The position numbers and the translations under genes were made by a program. Under the pieces are notes generated by a model, which saw only the letters and a program-made list of their open reading frames with translations, was not told the DNA's origin and made no database searches. Source: Firmicutes bacterium UBA5388 (GTDB lineage: Bacteria > Bacillota > UBA4882 > UBA10575). Taken from it: DNA of 18,487 nt. Below are positions 13,656 to 18,487 of the stretch, piece by piece (positions within the stretch are counted from its first letter, which is position 1; the number at the start of each line of letters is the position of its first letter). The DNA lies in the NCBI GenBank assembly GCA_002409975.1, contig DHOO01000113.1, forward strand, positions 1-18,487. The letters run 5' to 3'.

Positions 13656-14051
13656 ATGGCGGCTCCGAGAAAAGGCGCTAGAACTAGAAGAAGAGAGAAG
13701 AAATATGTAGAGAACGGCTCAGCCCATATTAAATCTACATTTAACAATACAATTATTACTATTTCAGACCAAAATGGCAATGTCTTATCATGGTCTTCGG
13801 CTGGAGCGATGGGTTTTAAAGGTTCGCGTAAAAACACACCCTATGCTGCCGGAATGGCTGCAGAAAGTGCCGCTAAAACGGCAATGGACTTCGGCTTAAA
13901 ACAGGTTGAGGTTTATGTAAAAGGTCCGGGAGCCGGGCGTGAAGCTGCGATCCGTTCTTTACAGGCTGCGGGTTTGGAAGTTAGTATGATTAAAGATGTC
14001 ACCCCAATACCGCATAATGGCTGCCGTCCTCCAAAACGGCGTCGTGTCTAA
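13656..14051 (+). CDS. rpsK: Ribosomal protein S11
   Basis: S11 is a 30S platform protein next to the mRNA exit. The 131-residue product begins MAAPRKGARTRRREKKYVENG, then NNTIITISDQNGNVLSWSSAGAMGFKGSRKNTPYAA, and ends GPGAGREAAIRSLQAAGLEVSMIKDVTPIPHNGCRPPKRRRV, the signature of the family. The asparagine in PHNGCRPPK is the site that in E. coli can form isoaspartate. The GGGAGGG site lies 9 bases before the ATG. Spacing to rpsM and rpsD is 15 and 20 bases. Confidence 0.99.
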   Translation: MAAPRKGARTRRREKKYVENGSAHIKSTFNNTIITISDQNGNVLSWSSAGAMGFKGSRKNTPYAAGMAAESAAKTAMDFGLKQVEVYVKGPGAGREAAIRSLQAAGLEVSMIKDVTPIPHNGCRPPKRRRV

Positions 14052-14071
14052 CTCAAGGAGGTGTATGGAAA

Positions 14072-14698
14072 ATGGCAAGATATATCGGTTCAGTTTGTAA
14101 AATGTGTCGCCGAGAAGGTGAAAAACTTTTTTTGAAGGGTGATCGTTGCCTTTCTGATAAATGCAGTTTTAGTCGGCGAAGTTATGCCCCCGGCCAGCAT
14201 GGACAGGCCAGGAAGAAGCAGTCCGAATATGGTTTACAGTTACGAGAAAAGCAGAAACTTCGTCGGATCTACGGGATCCTTGAAGCACAATTTGCCAGGT
14301 ATTTCGATTTGGCTGAAAGGAAGAAGGGTATTACTGGCGAACACCTTCTTCAACTGTTAGAAACCAGACTGGATAATGTGGTTTATCGTTTAAAATTGGC
14401 TGGTTCCAGGCAAGAAGCGCGTCAACTGGTAAGACATGGTTTCTTCCGCGTAAATGATCGTAAGGTTAATATCCCTTCTTACCAGGTTAAGCCCGGTGAT
14501 GTTATTAAATTAAAAGATGGAGCGTCTAATTCTTTACTAATTAAAGGTATTCTTGAAGCTAATAATGGACAAAATATCCCTGAATGGTTAGAATTGGATA
14601 CTAATGTCTGGACCGCCCGGGTTATCTCTATACCTTCGCGGGAACAGATCGACGTTCCTATTCAGGAACATCTTATTGTCGAGCTTTACTCCCGTTAG
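14072..14698 (+). CDS. rpsD: Ribosomal protein S4, zinc-binding type
   Basis: S4 nucleates assembly of the 30S body and lies at the mRNA entry channel. The 208-residue product has an N-terminal zinc site of four cysteines (C9, C12, C26, C31) in SVCKMCRREGEKLFLKGDRCLSDKC. Next comes RRSYAPGQHGQARKKQSEYGLQLREKQ, and then the S4 RNA-binding domain (about 97-157) with LETRLDNVVYRL and ARQLVRHGFFRVNDRKVNIPSYQVKPGD. S4 is a translational repressor of the alpha operon in E. coli. Here it lies inside the cluster, and the spacer downstream holds a small hairpin. Confidence 0.99.
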   Translation: MARYIGSVCKMCRREGEKLFLKGDRCLSDKCSFSRRSYAPGQHGQARKKQSEYGLQLREKQKLRRIYGILEAQFARYFDLAERKKGITGEHLLQLLETRLDNVVYRLKLAGSRQEARQLVRHGFFRVNDRKVNIPSYQVKPGDVIKLKDGASNSLLIKGILEANNGQNIPEWLELDTNVWTARVISIPSREQIDVPIQEHLIVELYSR

Positions 14699-14704
14699 AC
14701 TAGT

Positions 14705-14726
14705 AGCCTTTGAGTAACCTAAGGCT
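14705..14726 (+). promoter_or_regulatory. Small hairpin before the rpoA ribosome binding site
   Basis: AGCCTT (14705-14710) and AAGGCT (14721-14726) form a perfect 6 bp stem with a 10-base loop. It is directly followed by the rpoA ribosome binding site GGAAGGGAGG (14727-14736). There is no T-tract. It could influence rpoA translation, but the stem is short and the call is weak. Confidence 0.3.
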
Positions 14727-14743
14727 GGAAGGGAGGCTTTTAT

Positions 14744-15688
14744 ATGATTGAAATCGAAAAGCCCAAGGTTTCGATTGAAGAAATTGAAGAAGATCGGTAT
14801 GGTAGGTTTATAGTTGAGCCTTTAGAGAGGGGTTATGGCACAACTTTAGGGAATTCTTTGCGGCGTGTTCTTCTTTCTTCGCTTCCGGGATATGCTGTGA
14901 CATCTGTAAAGATTGATGGCGTTCTTCATGAGTTTTCAACTATTCCGGGAGTGGTTGAGGATACGGTCGAGATTATTATGAATCTCAAAGAAATTCTGGT
15001 TAAAATGCATGAGGATGGTCCAAAAGTTGCCCGTCTCGAGGTTAGAGAGCCTAGGAAAGTCACGGCTGGGGATATTCTGGTTTCTAGCGATATCGAGATT
15101 TTAAACCCTGAACAACACATCGCTACGGTTAGTGAAGGCGGGAGCCTGGTGATGGAGATTACTTTTGATAAAGGCAGAGGTTATGTTCCTGCAGAGAAAA
15201 ACAAAGGCCAGGAGAATATTATCGGAGTTATTCCCGTTGATTCGATCTTTACTCCGGTGCAAAAAGTTAACTATGTGGTGGAAAATACCCGTGTGGGTCA
15301 GATCACGGACTATGATAAACTAGTTCTTGAGTTATGGACCAGCGGTAGTATTAATCCGGTAGAAGCGCTAAGTCTAGCCGCCAAGATTCTTACCGAACAT
15401 CTAATGCTCTTTGTAAATTTAAGCGACACGGTAAGTGAAGCTGAAATTATGGTGGAGAAGGAAGAAGAGTCCAAGGACAAAATTTTAGAAATGAATATCG
15501 AAGAGCTAGATCTATCGGTGAGATCTTATAATTGTTTAAAAAGGGCCGGGATTAATACGGTTCAAGAATTGATTAAAAAGACTCCGGAAGATATGATGAA
15601 GGTTAGAAATCTGGGGAAGAAATCCCTGGAAGAAGTGGAGCAGAAATTGGAAGCCCTCGAACTTTCACTCCGGAAGTCGGAAGAATAA
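14744..15688 (+). CDS. rpoA: RNA polymerase alpha subunit
   Basis: The alpha dimer scaffolds RNA polymerase assembly, and its C-terminal domain binds UP elements and activators. The 314-residue product has the N-terminal dimerisation domain (about 1-230) with FIVEPLERGYGTTLGNSLRRVLLSSLPGYAV (22-52) and FSTIPGVVEDTVEII. An acidic linker (about 235-250) leads to the C-terminal domain with SVRSYNCLKRAGINTV, where R260, N263 and C264 correspond to the DNA-contacting R265, N268 and C269 region of E. coli. Its place inside the r-protein cluster matches transcription capacity to ribosome synthesis. Confidence 0.99.
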   Translation: MIEIEKPKVSIEEIEEDRYGRFIVEPLERGYGTTLGNSLRRVLLSSLPGYAVTSVKIDGVLHEFSTIPGVVEDTVEIIMNLKEILVKMHEDGPKVARLEVREPRKVTAGDILVSSDIEILNPEQHIATVSEGGSLVMEITFDKGRGYVPAEKNKGQENIIGVIPVDSIFTPVQKVNYVVENTRVGQITDYDKLVLELWTSGSINPVEALSLAAKILTEHLMLFVNLSDTVSEAEIMVEKEEESKDKILEMNIEELDLSVRSYNCLKRAGINTVQELIKKTPEDMMKVRNLGKKSLEEVEQKLEALELSLRKSEE

Positions 15689-15767
15689 TTCCTTCCACCC
15701 ATAGTCCATAATTAATTAATTTACTTTATCTTGCGTCTATATTTTAAACTCAAAGGAGGGAATGATC

Positions 15768-16106
15768 ATGACCCTACGACGGTTAGGTCGTCCATTGGGG
15801 CATAGGAAAGCCCTTTTCCGTAATATGGTTACCGACCTATTAACCCATGGGAAAATTGAAACAACCGAAGTAAAGGCTAAAGAACTTCGAATGCTGGCAG
15901 AAAACCTTATTACTTGGGGTAAACAGGGAGATATTCATGCCCGTCGTCAAGTTGCGATGGTAATCAGCGACAAAGATGTAGTTAAAAAGTTATTTAATGA
16001 GATTGCCACTCGTTATACCGAGCGTAATGGGGGTTATACCCGCATCGTAAAATTAGGACCCAGACGTGGGGATGCAGCTCCGATGGCGCTAATTGAATTA
16101 GTTTAA
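15768..16106 (+). CDS. rplQ: Ribosomal protein L17
   Basis: L17 is a 50S protein near the tunnel exit. The ATG at 15768 is 8 bases after GGAGG (15755-15759). Another ATG at 15762 is too close to that site. The 112-residue product starts MTLRRLGRPLGHRKALFRNMVTDLL, has HGKIETTEVKAKELRMLAENLITWGK, and ends RRGDAAPMALIELV. Length is normal for Gram-positive L17. A 79-base AT-rich spacer separates it from rpoA, with a -10-like TATATT at 15738-15743 but no suitable -35. ecfA1 starts only 3 bases after its stop. Confidence 0.98.
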   Translation: MTLRRLGRPLGHRKALFRNMVTDLLTHGKIETTEVKAKELRMLAENLITWGKQGDIHARRQVAMVISDKDVVKKLFNEIATRYTERNGGYTRIVKLGPRRGDAAPMALIELV

Positions 16107-16109
16107 CCT

Positions 16110-16925
16110 ATGGGAAAATTCTTTATTTTAGATCAAGTCACCTACTGCTACCCCGGCTCTGAAAAAACCGGGGTTTGTCAGGTTAATTTAGCTCTAAAAG
16201 CAGGGGAGTTCTTAGCAGTTCTTGGAGCTAACGGGTCGGGGAAATCAACTCTGGCCCGTTTATGTTGTGGTCTGTTAAAACCTACTTCCGGACAGGTCTT
16301 AGTGGATGGCTTCTCGACATCAAAGGAAGAAGATCTCTGCGAAATTTATCAACAGGTGGGAATGGTTTTTCAGCATCCCGACAACCAGTTTGTCGCCAGC
16401 ACTGTTGAGACCGAGGTGGCCTTTGGTCTAGAGAATAGGACGCTCTCTTCCCAGGAGATTAGAGCTGCGGTTGACGAAGGGTTAACTTATTTTCACCTTG
16501 ACGACTTAAAGACTGCGGAACCCCATTATTTATCCGGGGGAGAAAAACGCTTACTGTCATTGGCCGATCTTTGGGTTTTAAAGCCCAAACTGCTGTTGCT
16601 GGATGAACCTTTAGCCATGCTTGACCCCGGAGCTAGAAAACGAATTAACCTGCGGTTAGAGGAATTAAGGGCTGCGGGTCAGACCATCATCTGGTTTACT
16701 CATAGCCTAGAGGAAGTTATGGCCGCCGACCAAGTAATGGTGATGGCTAACGGAAGAATGGTTTGGCTGGGCTCACCATTAGAATTACTGCGGCTCCCGG
16801 AGCAAGCGCGGGCATGGGGGGTGAGCCTCCCACCGGTTTCGCAATTAGCTTTAGATCTGGGAATTAGTAATCCCGGATTAATTAACCTAAATGAATTGGT
16901 GTCAGAGATATGGAAATTAATTTAG
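16110..16925 (+). CDS. ecfA1: ECF transporter ATPase, EcfA1-type
   Basis: This is one of two ATPases that power an energy-coupling-factor importer of vitamins or metal ions through EcfT and a substrate-specific S-component not seen here. The 271-residue ABC protein has Walker A GANGSGKST (39-47), Q-loop Q88 in VFQHPDNQF, signature LSGGE (141-145), Walker B LLLLDE (161-166), and the switch histidine H198. It is a somewhat divergent member: the block after the signature reads KRLLSLADLW rather than the usual KQRVAIAG, and DEP is followed by LAMLD rather than TAGLD. There is no visible ribosome binding site before the ATG, 3 bases after rplQ, so it is probably coupled to L17 translation. Confidence 0.93.
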   Translation: MGKFFILDQVTYCYPGSEKTGVCQVNLALKAGEFLAVLGANGSGKSTLARLCCGLLKPTSGQVLVDGFSTSKEEDLCEIYQQVGMVFQHPDNQFVASTVETEVAFGLENRTLSSQEIRAAVDEGLTYFHLDDLKTAEPHYLSGGEKRLLSLADLWVLKPKLLLLDEPLAMLDPGARKRINLRLEELRAAGQTIIWFTHSLEEVMAADQVMVMANGRMVWLGSPLELLRLPEQARAWGVSLPPVSQLALDLGISNPGLINLNELVSEIWKLI

Positions 16926-17746
16926 AAGAAGTCTCAGTTGAGTTTGATCGAGGCCATAGCTTTAAGCGCAAGGCTTTAACCGGAGTCGGTATAGTGTTAA
17001 TGGAGCAAGAAGCAACGGCCCTAATTGGACCAACAGGTTCAGGTAAATCCACCTTGTTACGGGTGATTGCCGGGCTGCTCAAACCTACATCCGGTCGGGT
17101 AAAAATAAGTAAAAAAAGTGGACCGATCGTTTTATCAATCCAAGAGCCCCATCGTGGTTTTTTTGCTGCTACTGTGTGGGAAGAAGTACAATTTGGTCCG
17201 GAAAATCAGGGGCTCTCTTCGGCAGAAATTTCCGCACGGGTAGAATGGGCATTAGCAGCCGTAGAATTACCCGTAGAAAAGTGGGAGGTTCCTCCTTTCT
17301 TGCTTTCCGGAGGGGAACAACGGAGAGTAGCCTTAGCCTCTGCCATTGCAATGAAACCTCGTTTTTTACTTCTCGACGAGCCCACGATCGGCCTGGATCG
17401 TACGGGTAAAGAATCTTTAGTTATCTTGTTAAAAAAAATTAGGTCAGAAACAAAAATGGGCCTTCTAATCGCCTCTCACGAACCCAACTTTCTTTATGCT
17501 ATTACCAACAGAGTATTACTTCTGGAACAAGGAGTTCTCAGGGCGGATACGACCTGGGGATTGTTGGCGGCAAGATTTCAACCTTTTGCGGAGTTGGGTT
17601 TAGAGTTACCGCTCTTATTATCTGTCCTTTTACAGTTAAAAGCAGAAGGGGCTCAGGTAAATCCCGAACAAAATATGGAAACTGAAGCCCTGAAAGAACT
17701 GCGTCAATTCCTAAGAAAAGAAAGAGAGGGGGTAGAGGGGCCTTGA
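16910..17746 (+). CDS. ecfA2: ECF transporter ATPase, EcfA2-type
   Basis: This second ATPase of the ECF module would pair with EcfA1 as a heterodimer on EcfT. The 278-residue protein has Walker A GPTGSGKST (40-48), Q-loop Q78 (SIQEP), signature LSGGEQRR (132-139), Walker B FLLLDE (152-157) and switch H190, all intact. The strand before the Q-loop is short, with IVLSIQEPHRGFF where relatives usually have VGLVFQ-P-E-Q-F. Its ATG lies 16 bases inside the end of ecfA1, and its TGA overlaps the ecfT start as TTGA. The assignment to A2 rather than A1 rests on gene order. Confidence 0.92.
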   Translation: MEINLEEVSVEFDRGHSFKRKALTGVGIVLMEQEATALIGPTGSGKSTLLRVIAGLLKPTSGRVKISKKSGPIVLSIQEPHRGFFAATVWEEVQFGPENQGLSSAEISARVEWALAAVELPVEKWEVPPFLLSGGEQRRVALASAIAMKPRFLLLDEPTIGLDRTGKESLVILLKKIRSETKMGLLIASHEPNFLYAITNRVLLLEQGVLRADTTWGLLAARFQPFAELGLELPLLLSVLLQLKAEGAQVNPEQNMETEALKELRQFLRKEREGVEGP

Positions 17747-18477
17747 ATTATGGAACTTTCTACCCAACAAACTCTTTCTGGCATCGCAGGGATCCCCGTC
17801 TTAAATTGCTGGTGATGGTAACCAGCGCTACCCTTACGGTGACAGAAAATCGTTTGTCAGGGCAGCTCTTTTTTCTCTTAGTACATGCCTTTCTCTTTTA
17901 TTCAGCCCGCCTTCCTTCCTCTCGGGCATGGAAAACCATATCGTCTTTCCGTTGGCTCCTGCTTTTGACTTTCTTAGCAAACTTAATATTTGTGTCGGTA
18001 AATGATTCCTTTCTCTATCTGAGCCGCTTGCTTAATTTATTATTAGCAAGTTCATGGTTATTAGGGACCAGCGAGCCGCTGACGATTATCAGAGGATTGG
18101 AATTAATCTTCAAGCCCTTCAGTCGCTGGCTTCCGGTGGCGGATGTGGCTATGATCTTAGGCTTGTCTCTTAGTTTCTTCCCTTTATTGCAGCAAGAAGC
18201 GACCGAGATCACGATAGCACAAAGAGCAAGAGGGGTTACCTTTGAAGGTAAATGGTGGAAGAAAATTACCGGCCTGCTGGCCATGGTAGTTCCTTTATTT
18301 ATTACTTCTTTTCGGCGTTCAATGGAAGTCGCCCAAGCGATGGAAGCCAGAGGATATATTCCCGGGCGACAGCGTGGCTCTTTATATGAACTGAAGTGGG
18401 TATCTCAAGATACTTGGAGTTTATTATTAACATTAATTTTTGCCGTACTCTGGAGCGCGCAGAGAATGCTCTCGTAG
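17743..18477 (+). CDS. ecfT: ECF transporter transmembrane protein EcfT
   Basis: EcfT is the membrane scaffold that couples the EcfA ATPases to S-components. The TTG at 17743 overlaps the ecfA2 stop (TTGA) and follows a GAGGGGG/AGAGGGG region. The 244-residue product has about five hydrophobic segments (roughly 22-38, 41-56, 70-87, 96-108, 225-240) and further ones around 133-150 and 175-190. The two coupling motifs of the family are visible: A162-R163-G164 in AQRARGV and A202-R203-G204 in AMEARGY. The transported substrate cannot be told from this part. truA, rplM and rpsI often follow in Firmicutes, but the window ends 10 bases on. Confidence 0.95.
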   Translation: MNYGTFYPTNSFWHRRDPRLKLLVMVTSATLTVTENRLSGQLFFLLVHAFLFYSARLPSSRAWKTISSFRWLLLLTFLANLIFVSVNDSFLYLSRLLNLLLASSWLLGTSEPLTIIRGLELIFKPFSRWLPVADVAMILGLSLSFFPLLQQEATEITIAQRARGVTFEGKWWKKITGLLAMVVPLFITSFRRSMEVAQAMEARGYIPGRQRGSLYELKWVSQDTWSLLLTLIFAVLWSAQRMLS

Positions 18478-18486
18478 CTCGTCGCT
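18467..18486 (-). repeat. Degenerate heptamer repeat, copy C
   Basis: Read on the minus strand, this is AGCGACGAGCTACGAGAGCA, matching copy A (554-573) at 15 of 20 positions and copy B (7620-7639) at 14 of 20. It has the same 7-base pattern (ACGAGCT, ACGAGAG). It is inverted relative to the other two and covers the last codons and the TAG stop of ecfT. It may continue beyond the window end. Confidence 0.45.
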
Positions 18487-18487
18487 T

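Noticed and set aside
15712..15743. Promoter before rplQ (TATATT at 15738-15743)
   Set aside because: No -35 at 16-18 bases; the nearest candidate TTTACT has only a 12-base spacer.

Overview
The window is a contiguous, plus-strand block of translation and secretion genes: the fused S10, spc and alpha ribosomal-protein clusters, bracketed by the last codons of tuf (EF-Tu) on the left and an ECF-transporter energizing module (ecfA1-ecfA2-ecfT) on the right. The order tuf-rpsJ, the small KOW-domain gene between map and infA, rpsD lying between rpsK and rpoA, and the ecf genes after rplQ all point to a Firmicutes-type, most likely clostridial, bacterium. Strong AGGAGG-type ribosome binding sites, moderate-to-low G+C, frequent TTG and GTG starts, and cysteine-rich (zinc-type) S14, S4, L36 and adenylate kinase agree with this. 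I cannot name the species.

Layout. 1-23: 3' end of tuf, then a perfect GC-rich hairpin. 113-5123: S10 cluster (rpsJ, rplC, rplD, rplW, rplB, rpsS, rplV, rpsC, rplP, rpmC). 5141-11096: spc cluster (rpsQ, rplN, rplX, rplE, rpsN, rpsH, rplF, rplR, rpsE, rpmD, rplO, secY). 11106-13072: adk, map, a KOW RNA-binding protein and infA in an overlapping chain. 13140-16106: alpha cluster (rpmJ, rpsM, rpsK, rpsD, rpoA, rplQ). 16110-18477: ecfA1, ecfA2, ecfT. No gene lies on the minus strand, there is no convincing internal rho-independent terminator, and no gap exceeds about 220 bases, so long co-transcription is likely.

How the genes work together. Nearly all encode structural parts of both ribosomal subunits. 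The rest are initiation factor IF-1, the RNA polymerase alpha subunit, the SecY translocon pore, nascent-chain methionine removal (Map), nucleotide supply (Adk) and the ATPase/T-component core of a vitamin or metal uptake system. Several spacers are longer than the rest (rpsJ-rplC, rplX-rplE, rpsH-rplF, rpsD-rpoA, rpoA-rplQ). Most of these hold inverted repeats or a short degenerate heptamer repeat.

What stands out. This is an ordinary, highly conserved region and I found no new biological system. The points worth a second look are: a short heptamer-based repeat (consensus about AGCGACGARYKAYGAGA) in two r-protein spacers and at the ecfT stop codon; a nine-residue insertion in ribosomal protein L14; a divergent peptidyl-transferase-proximal loop in L3; and spacer hairpins, one of which uses the rplX stop codon as the base of its stem.
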